Positions 46,112-54,861 of a stretch of DNA of 64,000 nt are shown one piece after another. Position numbers and translations under genes: made by a program. Under the pieces are notes generated by a model. The model was not told where the DNA came from and made no database searches. It saw nothing but the letters and a program-made list of their open reading frames with translations. Position 1 is the stretch's first letter. Every line of letters begins with the position of its first letter. This stretch comes from Hylemonella sp. Lineage in GTDB: Bacteria > Pseudomonadota > Gammaproteobacteria > Burkholderiales > Burkholderiaceae_C. Location of the stretch: assembly GCA_030695415.1 (NCBI GenBank), contig JAUYQZ010000030.1:1-64000 (forward strand), in the 5' to 3' direction.

Positions 46112-48565
46112 TCAAGTCACCGGCGTGAGCTTGGCCACCGACAGCGCCAGCCACTTGGTGCCGTGGCGCGGGAAGTTGATCTGCGCGCGCGCATCGTCGC
46201 CGCTACCCTCCAGCGTGAGCACCGTGCCTTCGCCGAACTTGTTGTGGAAGACGCGCATGCCGAGCTTCAGGCCGGTGGACGCTTCCTGCGCCTTGGACAC
46301 CACCGGGGCCGGGCTGCTGCTGCCCGCGTCGCGGTTGTAGTTGCCACCCTTCCAGCCCTCGCTCCAGCCTTCACGCTGGCGGTTGTAGCCTGAGGCTGGC
46401 GGCGCAAAGCCGCTGCCGAAGCCCTGGTTCTTGGGCGTGATCCACTTTAGCGTTTCCTCGGGCAGCTCGTCGAAGAAACGGCTGCGGATGTGGTACCGGG
46501 TCTGGCCGTGCAGCATGCGCGTCTGCGAATGGCTCAGGTAGAGACGATTGCGCGCGCGCGTGATGGCCACATACATCAGGCGGCGCTCTTCCTCCAGGCC
46601 GTCGAAGTCGCTCATGGAGTTCTCGTGCGGGAACAGGCCCTCTTCCATGCCGGTGATGAACACGGCATCGAACTCCAGGCCCTTGCTCGCGTGCACGGTC
46701 ATGAGTTGCACGGCTTCCTGGCCTTCCTGCGCCTGGTTGTCGCCGGCTTCTAAAGCGGCGTGGGTGAGGAAGGCTGCGAGCGGGGACATCACTTCGCCGC
46801 TGTCGAAGTCCGGTGCGCCCTCACCCTCCGTTCGGGCTGAGCCTGTCGAAGCCGCGGCGAGCCCTTCGACAGGCTCAGGGCGAACGGGCATGTTGTCATT
46901 GCGTTCGGCAACCATGGCCTCCGCATCCCGCCCAAACCCTTCAATGCTCACAAAGCTCTCGGCCGCGTTGACCAGTTCTTCCAGGTTCTCGATGCGGTCG
47001 GCGCCTTCACGTTCGGCCTGGTAGTGCTCGATCAGGCCGCTGTGCTGGAGCACCAGCTCGATGATCTCGCGCAGGGTCAGGCCCTGGGTCTGCTCGCGCA
47101 GCACGTCGATCTTGGCCACGAAGGCACCCAGGTTGGCGCCGGCCTTGCCCGGCAGGGCGCTGACCGCGTCGTGCAGCGAGCAGCCGGTGCTGTGGGCGGC
47201 GTCCTGCAGCTGCTCGATGGAGCGCGCGCCGATGCCGCGCGGCGGGAAGTTCACCACGCGCATGAAGCTGGTGTCGTCGTTCGGGTTCTCCAGCAGGCGC
47301 AGGTAGGCCAGCGCGTGCTTGATTTCGGCGCGTTCGAAGAAGCGCAGACCGCCGTACACGCGGTAGGGCAGGCCGGCGTTGAACAGCGCCGTCTCGATCA
47401 CCCGGCTCTGCGCATTGCTGCGGTAGAGCACGGCAATCTCCTTGCGGTTCATGCCCTCGCGAATGAGCTGTTTCATCTCGTCGATCATCCACTGCGCTTC
47501 GGCGAAATCGCTCGTGGCCTCGTACACCCGCACCGGCTCGCCCGCGCCCTGGTCGGTGCGCAGGTTCTTGCCCAGGCGGTGCTTGTTGTGGCTGATCAGC
47601 GCATTGGCCGTGTCCAGGATGTTGCTGTGGCTGCGGTAGTTCTGCTCCAGCTTGATCTGGTGCTGAACATGGAACTCGCGCACGAAGTCGGCCATATTGC
47701 CCACGCGCGCGCCGCGGAAGGCGTAGATGCTCTGGTCGTCGTCGCCCACGGCCAGCACGGCGGCCGCGCCACCGTCTTCGCGCGGGGCACCGGCCGGGCT
47801 GAAGCCGGCCAGCAGCTTGATCCAGGCGTACTGCAGCTTGTTGGTGTCCTGGAACTCGTCGATCAGGATGTGGCGGAAGCGCCGCTGGTAATGCTCGCGC
47901 ACGGCGTCGTGGTCGCGCAGCAGCTCGTAGCTGCGCAAGAGCAGTTCGCCGAAGTCCACCACGCCTTCGCGCTGGCACTGGTCTTCGTAGAGCTGGTAGA
48001 TCTCGACCTTCTTGCGTGTGTCGGGATCGGTGGCTTCCACCATATTGGGGCGCAGGCCGTCTTCCTTGCAGCCGCTGATGAACCAGCCCAGCTGCTTGGG
48101 GGGGAAACGCTCCTCGTCCACCTTGAACTGCTTGCACAGGCGCTTGATGGCGCTCAGCTGGTCCTGCGTGTCCAGGATCTGGAAGGTGGCGGGTAGGCCC
48201 ACGGTGCGGTGGTGCGCGCGCAGCAGGCGGTTGCACAGGCCGTGGAAGGTGCCGATCCACATGCCGCGCACATTCACGGGCAGCATGCTGGTCAAACGCG
48301 TCATCATCTCGCGCGCCGCCTTGTTGGTGAAGGTCACCGCCAGCAGCCCCCCGGGCGAGACCTGGCCGGTCTGCAGCAGCCAGGCGATGCGGGTGGTGAG
48401 CACGCGCGTCTTGCCCGAACCGGCCCCGGCCAGGATCAGCGCGTGCTCGGGCGGCAGCGCCACGGCGGCGCGCTGCTCGGGGTTCAGGCTGGCCAGCAGC
48501 GGCGATTCAGTGGGCGCGGGGAACAGGGAAGGCGTGGAAGCGGAAGGCGGCGGAAAAAGGGACAT
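46112..48565 (-). CDS. uvrD: DNA helicase II (UvrD)
   Basis: An 817-residue SF1 helicase, longer than the ~720 of E. coli UvrD. Motifs include LAGAGSGKTRVL (Walker A), EFQDTN (Walker B, as DEFQD), AVGDDDQSIYAFRGA, QNYRSHSNIL, VMTVHASKGLEF-type LMTVHASKGLEF and VAITRARNRLYLSHS. It unwinds DNA in nucleotide excision and mismatch repair. Residues around 560-585 hold the sequence encoded by an in-frame REP-like inverted repeat (MPVRPEPVEG...STGSARTEG), which lengthens a probably flexible loop before the 2B/1B region. The C-terminal part has a Tudor-like KxxF/G...G(T)VL domain (RVFHNKFGEGTVLTLEG). Confidence 0.95.
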   Translation of the reverse strand: MSLFPPPSASTPSLFPAPTESPLLASLNPEQRAAVALPPEHALILAGAGSGKTRVLTTRIAWLLQTGQVSPGGLLAVTFTNKAAREMMTRLTSMLPVNVRGMWIGTFHGLCNRLLRAHHRTVGLPATFQILDTQDQLSAIKRLCKQFKVDEERFPPKQLGWFISGCKEDGLRPNMVEATDPDTRKKVEIYQLYEDQCQREGVVDFGELLLRSYELLRDHDAVREHYQRRFRHILIDEFQDTNKLQYAWIKLLAGFSPAGAPREDGGAAAVLAVGDDDQSIYAFRGARVGNMADFVREFHVQHQIKLEQNYRSHSNILDTANALISHNKHRLGKNLRTDQGAGEPVRVYEATSDFAEAQWMIDEMKQLIREGMNRKEIAVLYRSNAQSRVIETALFNAGLPYRVYGGLRFFERAEIKHALAYLRLLENPNDDTSFMRVVNFPPRGIGARSIEQLQDAAHSTGCSLHDAVSALPGKAGANLGAFVAKIDVLREQTQGLTLREIIELVLQHSGLIEHYQAEREGADRIENLEELVNAAESFVSIEGFGRDAEAMVAERNDNMPVRPEPVEGLAAASTGSARTEGEGAPDFDSGEVMSPLAAFLTHAALEAGDNQAQEGQEAVQLMTVHASKGLEFDAVFITGMEEGLFPHENSMSDFDGLEEERRLMYVAITRARNRLYLSHSQTRMLHGQTRYHIRSRFFDELPEETLKWITPKNQGFGSGFAPPASGYNRQREGWSEGWKGGNYNRDAGSSSPAPVVSKAQEASTGLKLGMRVFHNKFGEGTVLTLEGSGDDARAQINFPRHGTKWLALSVAKLTPVT
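46828..46887. repeat. REP-like inverted repeat inserted in frame within uvrD
   Basis: The arms are 46828-46851 and 46864-46887, each 24 bases, with core GAGCCTGTCGAAG/CTTCGACAGGCTC and 22 of 24 positions complementary. This family of palindromes (CGTTCGGGCTGAGCCTGTCG and reverse) is a common intergenic repeat of proteobacteria. Its in-frame reading gives the peptide pieces VRPEPVEG and STGSARTEG. Confidence 0.9.
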
Positions 48566-48676
48566 GACGCCATTGTAGGAACCCGCCCGGCCGCCGCGGA
48601 TTCGGCGACTCCCCCAGGCCCCACGCTCAGACCCGATCGGGCCGCGCGAGGCTCAGGGACGGCCCCTGCAGCCGTT

Positions 48677-49534
48677 TCACCCCTTGCCAAACACCAGCCG
48701 GATCGCCAGCTGGTGCAGGTGCCGCCAGGGCGCCGTCAGGTCTTCGAGCACGCTGAAGTGGTTGCGCTCGGGGATGGTCTCGCAGACCGGCACCACGCTC
48801 TTGCCCCAGGCCTGCTGGATCAGCTTGTTGTGGCGGATGAACTCGGCGCTCTCTTCGGCGCCGGCCACGGTGTAGAGCACCCCCTTCTTGGGCGCGGGCA
48901 GCAGCGCCGGGCTGGCCAGGCGCACCTGCTCGGGCGTGAGGCGCAGCGCGTCCTTGAGGAAGGGCGTGTGCATGATGGGCTCCAGGTCGTAGAGACCGGA
49001 GATGGACATCGCGCCCTTCACCAGGTCGGCCGGCAGGTCCTTGCCCACCTGGGGCCAGAGGCAGTCCAGCAGCATGGCGGCCAGGTGGCCGCCGGCCGAG
49101 TGGCCCACCACGTAGATGCGGTTGGGGTCGCCGCCGAACTTCTTCGCATTGCGGTAGATCCAGGCCAGGGCCTGAACCATCTGCAGCGTGATCTGGGGGA
49201 TGGTGACGGCCGGGCACAGGTCGTAGTTGGGAATGAAAACGCAGCCACCCGGGTTCTTGAAGGCCGGGGCGATGAAGGAGTGCTGGGACTTGTCGAGCGA
49301 GCGCCAGTAGCCGCCGTGGATGAAGACCACCACGGGCGAGCCCGGCTGGCTGCTGGGAAACACATCCAGCTTTTCCATCGGACCCTTGCCATAGGCGATG
49401 TCGGTCTGGCAGGGATGGGCGTGCCGCGCGTCGTCCGAGGCATCGGCCCAGCGCACAAAGTGCATGGCGTGGTCCGGCACCAGGGCACGGTTGTTGTACA
49501 TGCGGTCCAGCCAGGCGGGATCGAACTTCTTCAT
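48677..49534 (-). CDS. Alpha/beta hydrolase (esterase / kynurenine-formamidase-like)
   Basis: A 285-residue hydrolase. The oxyanion-hole motif HGGYWRS lies near 80-87 and the nucleophile elbow GHSAGGH near 150-156, as in the BD-FAE/kynurenine-formamidase group of hormone-sensitive-lipase-like enzymes. A late His in IPERNHFSVLEDL completes the triad. ATG 49534 has CGGAG upstream; a TTG extension to 49558 is weaker. It is divergent from the dehydrogenase at 49609 with a 74-base gap. The physiological substrate is unknown. Confidence 0.87.
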   Translation of the reverse strand: MKKFDPAWLDRMYNNRALVPDHAMHFVRWADASDDARHAHPCQTDIAYGKGPMEKLDVFPSSQPGSPVVVFIHGGYWRSLDKSQHSFIAPAFKNPGGCVFIPNYDLCPAVTIPQITLQMVQALAWIYRNAKKFGGDPNRIYVVGHSAGGHLAAMLLDCLWPQVGKDLPADLVKGAMSISGLYDLEPIMHTPFLKDALRLTPEQVRLASPALLPAPKKGVLYTVAGAEESAEFIRHNKLIQQAWGKSVVPVCETIPERNHFSVLEDLTAPWRHLHQLAIRLVFGKG

Positions 49535-49608
49535 GTCAGGGCTCCGGATGAAAGACAATGGGGCAGTTTCGCCGAGCTACGATTATCCTGGCATATAGAG
49601 GTCACACC

Positions 49609-50478
49609 ATGAACATCACCGTGTTGGGTACCGGCATGATGGGCTACCCGATGGCTCGCCGCCTGTGCGAGGCCGGCCACAGCGTGCAGGTCTGGAACCG
49701 CACCCGCGCCAAGGCCGAAGGCCTGGCGGCCTTTGGCGCCTCGGTGCACGACACCGCCACCGCCGCCGTACAGGGCTCGGAATTCGTCATCACCATGCTG
49801 GAGCACGGCCCCGTGGTCGAGCAGCTGCTGTTCGAGCACGGCGTGGCCGGCACCATGAAACCGGGCACGGTGCTGATCGACATGTCGTCCATCAAGCCGG
49901 CCGAGGCGCGCGCGCACGCCGAACGCCTGGGCGGCATGGGCATCACCCACCTGGACGCGCCGGTGTCCGGCGGCACCCTGGGCGCCGAGGCCGGCACCCT
50001 GGCCATCATGGTCGGCGGCAAGGCCACCACCTTTGAGCGCGCCCGGCCGGTCTTCGCCGCGCTGGGCCGCGCCACCCTGGTGGGCCCCAGCGGCTCGGGC
50101 CAACTGGCCAAGCTGGCCAACCAGATGATCGTGGGCATCACCATCGGCGCCGTGGCCGAGGCCCTGCTGCTCTGCGAAAAGGGCGGCGCCGACCCGGCCA
50201 AGGTGAAGGAAGCCATCACCGGCGGCTTTGCCGACAGCCGCATCCTGCAGGTGCACGGCCAGCGCATGGTGGAACGCGACTTCGCGCCGCGCGGTCGCAT
50301 GGGCGTGCAGCTCAAGGACATGCGCAACGCGCTGGACACCGCCGCCGGCCTGGGCTTCACGGCGCCCATCACGGCGCTGCTGGAGCAGCTCTACGCCGAA
50401 GGCGTGGCCCACGGCCTGAACGATCTGGACCAGTCCGGCCTGTTCGTGGAACTGGCGCAGCGCAACGGGATGAAGTGA
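49609..50478 (+). CDS. NAD(P)-dependent beta-hydroxyacid dehydrogenase (GlxR/GarR-like)
   Basis: A 289-residue enzyme with an N-terminal Rossmann motif GTGMMGYPMARRL, the substrate signature DAPVSGGTLGAEAG and the catalytic Lys in GQLAKLANQMIVG. This matches 2-hydroxy-3-oxopropionate (tartronate semialdehyde) reductases and 3-hydroxyisobutyrate dehydrogenases; GlxR/GarR-like is my best guess from the GTGMMG start. I start at ATG 49609, with AGGTC upstream; the longer frame from 49558 overlaps the divergent promoter. A second family member follows at 50543. Confidence 0.85.
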   Translation: MNITVLGTGMMGYPMARRLCEAGHSVQVWNRTRAKAEGLAAFGASVHDTATAAVQGSEFVITMLEHGPVVEQLLFEHGVAGTMKPGTVLIDMSSIKPAEARAHAERLGGMGITHLDAPVSGGTLGAEAGTLAIMVGGKATTFERARPVFAALGRATLVGPSGSGQLAKLANQMIVGITIGAVAEALLLCEKGGADPAKVKEAITGGFADSRILQVHGQRMVERDFAPRGRMGVQLKDMRNALDTAAGLGFTAPITALLEQLYAEGVAHGLNDLDQSGLFVELAQRNGMK

Positions 50479-50542
50479 GGCGACCGGGCCTCGCGCCGGA
50501 CGCTACGATGGGAAAGATCAGGCCCCCCACAGAAAGTCTTCC

Positions 50543-51451
50543 ATGAGCGAGTCCCCATCGGTTCGAATCGGCATCATCGGCCTGGGCATCATGGGCGGCA
50601 CCATGGCACGCGCCCTGCTGGCCGCCGGGTATCAGGTGTTCGGCTACGACGTCGACCCGGCCCGCATGCGCGCACTGCGCCGCGCGGGTGGCACCCCCAT
50701 GCCCGGCTACGCCGAGCTGGCCAGCCAGGCCGACGCACTGATCACCTCGCTGCCGTCTGCCCAGGCGCTGCACGACGTGGTGGCGGCCCTGCAAGGCGTC
50801 AAGCCGCGCAAGCGCGGCCAGGTCCTGCTGGAGACCAGCACCCTGCCCCTGGCCGACAAGGAGCAGGCGGACACGGCGCTGCGCAGCCAGGGGCGTGTGA
50901 TGCTCGACGCGCCCATCAGCGGAACCGCCACCGACCGCCCCGCGCAAGCCTGGATCATGTACCTCAGCGGCCCGCCTGCGGCCTGCCGCAAGGTGCGGCC
51001 CTGGGTGTCGCACTTCACGCTGGACGCGCCGCGCGTGGGCGCCACCGGCAGCGGCAGCAAGCTGAAGTTCGCGGCCAATCATCACGTGGCCATCCTCAAC
51101 GTGGCCTGCGCCGAAATGGTCGCCCTTTGCCGCAAGATGGGGCTGGACCCTCGCGTGGCGCTGCAGCACATGGGGCACAGCCCCTACCTGGGCACCGGGC
51201 TGATGCGCATCCGCATGCCCATGATGCTCGATCGCCGCTATCAGCCGGCCACCATGAAGATCGGCGTCTGGCAGAAAGACATGCAGATCATCGGCGACAT
51301 GGCGCGGGACGTGGACTGCCCCACCCCGCTGCTCAACGCCAGCGCCGGGGTCTACACCGCCGCCATGGCCATGGGTCTGGCCGAGCACGACACGGCCGCC
51401 ACCGCCGAAGTCCTGGCCACCCTTTCCGGCCAAGCCCCGGTGAAGCGCTGA
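50543..51451 (+). CDS. Second NAD(P)-dependent beta-hydroxyacid dehydrogenase
   Basis: A 302-residue relative of the preceding gene, starting MSESPSVRIGIIGLGIMGGTMARALL. The signature is DAPISGTATDRPAQA, less canonical, and the Lys lies in GSKLKFAANHHVAILN instead of KLxxN. The divergence suggests a different substrate or an imine-reductase-like role. It lies 64 bases after the first gene in the same direction, each preceded by a GCTACGAT word that may be a -10 (at about 49576 and 50505), so they may be separately transcribed. Confidence 0.82.
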   Translation: MSESPSVRIGIIGLGIMGGTMARALLAAGYQVFGYDVDPARMRALRRAGGTPMPGYAELASQADALITSLPSAQALHDVVAALQGVKPRKRGQVLLETSTLPLADKEQADTALRSQGRVMLDAPISGTATDRPAQAWIMYLSGPPAACRKVRPWVSHFTLDAPRVGATGSGSKLKFAANHHVAILNVACAEMVALCRKMGLDPRVALQHMGHSPYLGTGLMRIRMPMMLDRRYQPATMKIGVWQKDMQIIGDMARDVDCPTPLLNASAGVYTAAMAMGLAEHDTAATAEVLATLSGQAPVKR

Positions 51452-51480
51452 CACGCGCCACGCCGGGGCTTTGAACACTG

Positions 51481-51519
51481 CCGGTTTGCTTGCTATCTTT
51501 ATGAGAGCGAGCAAACCGG
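51481..51519. repeat. Intergenic inverted repeat (possible terminator)
   Basis: Arms CCGGTTTGCTTGC (51481-51493) and GCGAGCAAACCGG (51507-51519) pair over 13 positions with one G-T pair, around a 13-base A/T-rich loop. No T run follows on either strand, so it is a repeat or protein site rather than a classic terminator. It lies between convergent genes. Confidence 0.7.
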
Positions 51520-51533
51520 GGAAGGACCGGGAT

Positions 51534-52565
51534 TCAACCGGTGAAATCCAGCACCACCCGCGATGGCACCTGCCCCTTGGCCAGGCGCTCGAAGACGGCA
51601 TTGATGGCCGACAGCGGCTGCAACTCGATGTCGGCCTTGACCTTGCCTTGGGCGGCAAAGGCCAGGGCCTCGGCCATGTCGCGCCGGTTGCCGACGAAGG
51701 AGCCGCGGATGGTGATGCAGTTGGCCACCACGTCGAACAACGGTGTCGGAAACTCCCCCGGCGGAATACCCACCAGCACACAGGTGCCGTGCTTGCGCGT
51801 CATGCCCACGCCCTGCTTGAAAGCCGGCAGGGACGGCGCGGTGATCAGCACCCCATGGGCGCCGCCTGCGGTGAGCTTGCGAACCGCCGCGACCGGGTCG
51901 CCGCTGCTGGCGTTGACCACGGCATCGGCGCCCAGTCGGCGGGCGTGTTCGAGCTTGCCTTCGTCGATGTCGACCGCGCAGACGAGCAGTCCCATGGCCT
52001 TGGCGTACTGCACGCCCAGGTGGCCCAGGCCGCCGATGCCCGACACGACCACCCATTGCCCGGGCCGGGCCTGCGTTTCCTTCAGGCCCTTGTACGAGGT
52101 GATGCCGGCGCAGATCAAGGGCGCGGCATCGCGTGCGGCCAGGCCCGCCGGGATGTGGGCCACGTAGTTCGGGTCGGCGACGATGTACTCGGCAAAGCCG
52201 CCGTTCTTCGTGTAGCCGCCGAACTGCGCCTCGGCGCACACCGGCTCCTGCGCCGCCAGGCAGAACTCGCAGTGGCCACAGGCTGAATAGAGCCAGGGCA
52301 CGCCAACGCGGTCGCCCTCCTTCACCGCGGTGACGCCGGTGCCAAGCGCCACGACGATGCCGATGCCTTCGTGCCCGGGCGTGAAGGGCAGCGCAGGCTT
52401 GAGCGGCCAGTCGCCGCCAGCGGCATGCAGATCGGTGTGGCAGACGCCGCAGGCCTCGGTCTTGACCAGGATCTGGCCCGGGCCCGGCGTGGGGATGTCG
52501 AGTTCTTTCAGCACCAGGGGCTGGCCGAAGCGCTCGACTTGCGCGACCTGCATCTTGCCCCTCAT
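51534..52565 (-). CDS. adhP: Zinc-dependent alcohol dehydrogenase (AdhP type)
   Basis: A 343-residue medium-chain dehydrogenase. Catalytic zinc ligands are Cys in CGVCHTD, GHE in TPGHEG and a later Cys in LICAGITSYK; the structural zinc lobe reads ACGHCEFCLAAQEPVC. The NAD motif is GIGGLGHLGVQYAK. It oxidises primary alcohols or reduces aldehydes. ATG 52565 overlaps the upstream SDR stop (ATGA), so they are coupled. It is the last gene of the ene-reductase/ALDH/SDR/ADH operon. Confidence 0.93.
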   Translation of the reverse strand: MRGKMQVAQVERFGQPLVLKELDIPTPGPGQILVKTEACGVCHTDLHAAGGDWPLKPALPFTPGHEGIGIVVALGTGVTAVKEGDRVGVPWLYSACGHCEFCLAAQEPVCAEAQFGGYTKNGGFAEYIVADPNYVAHIPAGLAARDAAPLICAGITSYKGLKETQARPGQWVVVSGIGGLGHLGVQYAKAMGLLVCAVDIDEGKLEHARRLGADAVVNASSGDPVAAVRKLTAGGAHGVLITAPSLPAFKQGVGMTRKHGTCVLVGIPPGEFPTPLFDVVANCITIRGSFVGNRRDMAEALAFAAQGKVKADIELQPLSAINAVFERLAKGQVPSRVVLDFTG

Positions 52566-53431
52566 GCGGCCACCATCGGGAAGTCAGCGCCCCGCGCCAC
52601 CGTCTCGCCTGCGCTGAAGTCCCGGCGCAGTTCGTCGACCTTGGCCATCGCGCCCTCGAAGGCGTCCTTGCCCAGCAGCAGGTGATGCGGCGGCTTGCCC
52701 GACGCTACCGCCTCGATGATGGCCTTCACCCCGCGCACGGGGTCGCCGGGCTGCTTGCCCGACGACGCGCGCACGGCCAGACGCACGGCCCCGGCGGTGG
52801 CGCTGTAGTCCTCGATCGGGTGCGTGCTCTCCTTGGCTGAACGGCCCGCCCAGTCGGTACGAAACCCGCTGGGCTCGACCACCATCACCTGGATGCCCAG
52901 CGGCTCGACCTCTCGCCGCAAGGCTTCGGACAAGCCCTCAACAGCGAACTTGGTGGCGTTGTACTGGCCCAGCGCCGGCATGCCGCGCACCCCCGCCAGC
53001 GAGGACAGATTGACGATGCAGCCACGCTGCCGCCTGCGCATGCCGGGCAACACCGCCTGCACCATGCTGGTCAGACCGAACACGTTGACATCGAACATCT
53101 TGCGCACCTCGGCCGCGTCCCCTTCCTCGATGGCGGCGAAGTAGCCGATGCCGGCGTTGTTCACCAGCACGTCGATGCCGCCGAAGCGCGCTTCGGCCGC
53201 CTTCACGGCCGCGGCGACCTGCTCAGGCTGCGTGACGTCGAGCTTCAGCACCAGGACATGGTCGCTCGCCATATTGGCTGGCAGCTTGGCCAGGTCGCGG
53301 GCGGTCACCACCGTGCGGTAGCCGCGTTCGATGGCCTGCTTGCTCAGTTCCAGGCCGAAGCCGGTGGAGCAGCCGGTGATGAACCAGACGGGCGGTTCCT
53401 TGGAATCAAGGGAGGTGCTTGGTTTGTTCAT
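52562..53431 (-). CDS. Short-chain dehydrogenase/reductase
   Basis: A 289-residue classical SDR: TGCSTGFG at ~18-25 (TGxxxGxG), NNAG, the Ser in NLSSLAG, and YxxxK in YNATK. The N-terminus MNKPSTSLDSKEPPVW is slightly long. It resembles the 17-beta-hydroxysteroid-type SDRs often paired with ene reductases. It overlaps the start of adhP, and follows the ALDH after 15 bases. Cofactor preference is not obvious from the first Asp/Arg positions (TARDLAK suggests NADP). Confidence 0.9.
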   Translation of the reverse strand: MNKPSTSLDSKEPPVWFITGCSTGFGLELSKQAIERGYRTVVTARDLAKLPANMASDHVLVLKLDVTQPEQVAAAVKAAEARFGGIDVLVNNAGIGYFAAIEEGDAAEVRKMFDVNVFGLTSMVQAVLPGMRRRQRGCIVNLSSLAGVRGMPALGQYNATKFAVEGLSEALRREVEPLGIQVMVVEPSGFRTDWAGRSAKESTHPIEDYSATAGAVRLAVRASSGKQPGDPVRGVKAIIEAVASGKPPHHLLLGKDAFEGAMAKVDELRRDFSAGETVARGADFPMVAA

Positions 53432-53446
53432 GGAGTTCCTTTGCGC

Positions 53447-54829
53447 TCAAACCGGCGCGGCAAGATGGCCGCTACGAACGAGTTTCTTGTTGACGAATTC
53501 CTGAATGCCCATGCGCCCCAGCTCGCGGCCGTAGCCCGAGTGTTTGATGCCGCCAAAGGGCAGTTCGGCATGGTCCCAGTCGAGGTTGTTGACGAACAGC
53601 ATCCCGGCATCAACGCGGCTGGCGACGCGCAAGCCGCGCGCTGCGTCCTTTGTCCACACCGAGCCCCCCAGGCCGAAATCGGAATCGTTGGCCAGCGCAA
53701 TGGCTTCTTCTTCGCTCTTCACGCGGAAGAACGACACCACCGGGCCGAAGAACTCCTCGCGGAAAGCCGGGTTGCCCGGAGCGATGTCGGTCAGGATGGT
53801 GGGCTGCATGAACCAGCCGGGCCGGTCGATGCGCTGGCCGCCCAACCGCAGCGTGGCGCCCGCCTTGACGGCAGCGTCGACCCGGGCGAGCAGTTGCAGC
53901 AGCGCGCCTTCGGTGGAGAGCGGGCCGAGCGTGGTTTGCTCGTCCATGGGGTCGCCCGGCTTCAGGGCTTGCAGCGCCGCCTTGAACCGGGCCAGGAATT
54001 CGTCGGCCACGGCATCGAGAACGATGAAGCGCTTGGCGGCGCAGCAGGTCTGGCCGACGTTGTACATGCGGCCCCAGACGGCCCAGGGAATCACCTGGTC
54101 CAGGTCGGCGTCGTCGAGGACGATGAAGGCGTCGCTGCCGCCGAGCTCCATGGTGGATTTCTTCAGGTTCTGCCCGGCACGTGCCGCGACGCTTCGGCCG
54201 GCGCCGACGCTGCCGGTCAGCGCGACGCCCTTGACCCGCGGGTCGTCGATGACGCGGTCAGCCTGCTCGTGGGAGATCAGCAGATTGGTGTAGGCGCCGA
54301 CTGGCGCGCCGGCATCGAGCAAGAGCTGCTCGAAGGCGATGGCGCATTGCGGCACGCAGCCGGCGTGCTTCACGACCAGCACGTTGCCCGCCATCAGCTG
54401 CGGGCCGGCGACGCGGGCGAGCTGGTAGTAGGGGAAGTTCCAGGGCTCGACGCAGAACAGCACGCCCAAAGGCGAGCTTTCCATGTGCGCTGCGCCGATG
54501 CCGGGGTGCAGCTGCGCCGGTGCCAGGAAGGACTCGGCGTGCTCGGCGTAATAGGCCAGGATGTCGCCGCTGAATTTGACCTCACCGCGCGCCTCGTCGA
54601 TGCGCTTGCCCATCTCCAGCGTTGCCAGCCGGGCGAAGTCGTCCACATGGGCGTGCAGCAGCGCCGCGGCCTTCTTCACCACAGCCGCACGCTGGGCGTA
54701 GGACTGCTGCTTCCAGGACTGGAAGCAGGTCTCGGCCGCCGCCAGCGCCTTGTCGAGTTGGGTAGGGCTCAGGGGCTCGAAGCTTTTCAGCAGCTTGCCG
54801 TCGTTGGGGTTGATGCTTTGATAGGCCAT
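53447..54829 (-). CDS. NAD-dependent aldehyde dehydrogenase (succinate-semialdehyde type)
   Basis: A 460-residue ALDH superfamily enzyme starting MAYQSINPNDGKLLKSF, the pattern of the GabD/YneI-like clade. The catalytic Cys lies in GQTCCAAKRF and the general-base Glu in MELGGSDAFIV; the Rossmann GxxxxG reads TGSVGAGRSV. It oxidises semialdehydes or reactive aldehydes to acids. The upstream ene reductase gene ends 32 bases before it. The operon order implies joint clearing of an unsaturated aldehyde. Confidence 0.9.
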   Translation of the reverse strand: MAYQSINPNDGKLLKSFEPLSPTQLDKALAAAETCFQSWKQQSYAQRAAVVKKAAALLHAHVDDFARLATLEMGKRIDEARGEVKFSGDILAYYAEHAESFLAPAQLHPGIGAAHMESSPLGVLFCVEPWNFPYYQLARVAGPQLMAGNVLVVKHAGCVPQCAIAFEQLLLDAGAPVGAYTNLLISHEQADRVIDDPRVKGVALTGSVGAGRSVAARAGQNLKKSTMELGGSDAFIVLDDADLDQVIPWAVWGRMYNVGQTCCAAKRFIVLDAVADEFLARFKAALQALKPGDPMDEQTTLGPLSTEGALLQLLARVDAAVKAGATLRLGGQRIDRPGWFMQPTILTDIAPGNPAFREEFFGPVVSFFRVKSEEEAIALANDSDFGLGGSVWTKDAARGLRVASRVDAGMLFVNNLDWDHAELPFGGIKHSGYGRELGRMGIQEFVNKKLVRSGHLAAPV

Positions 54830-54861
54830 GCAGGTGTGTCCTTGGTGGGGTGGTGCGCGGT

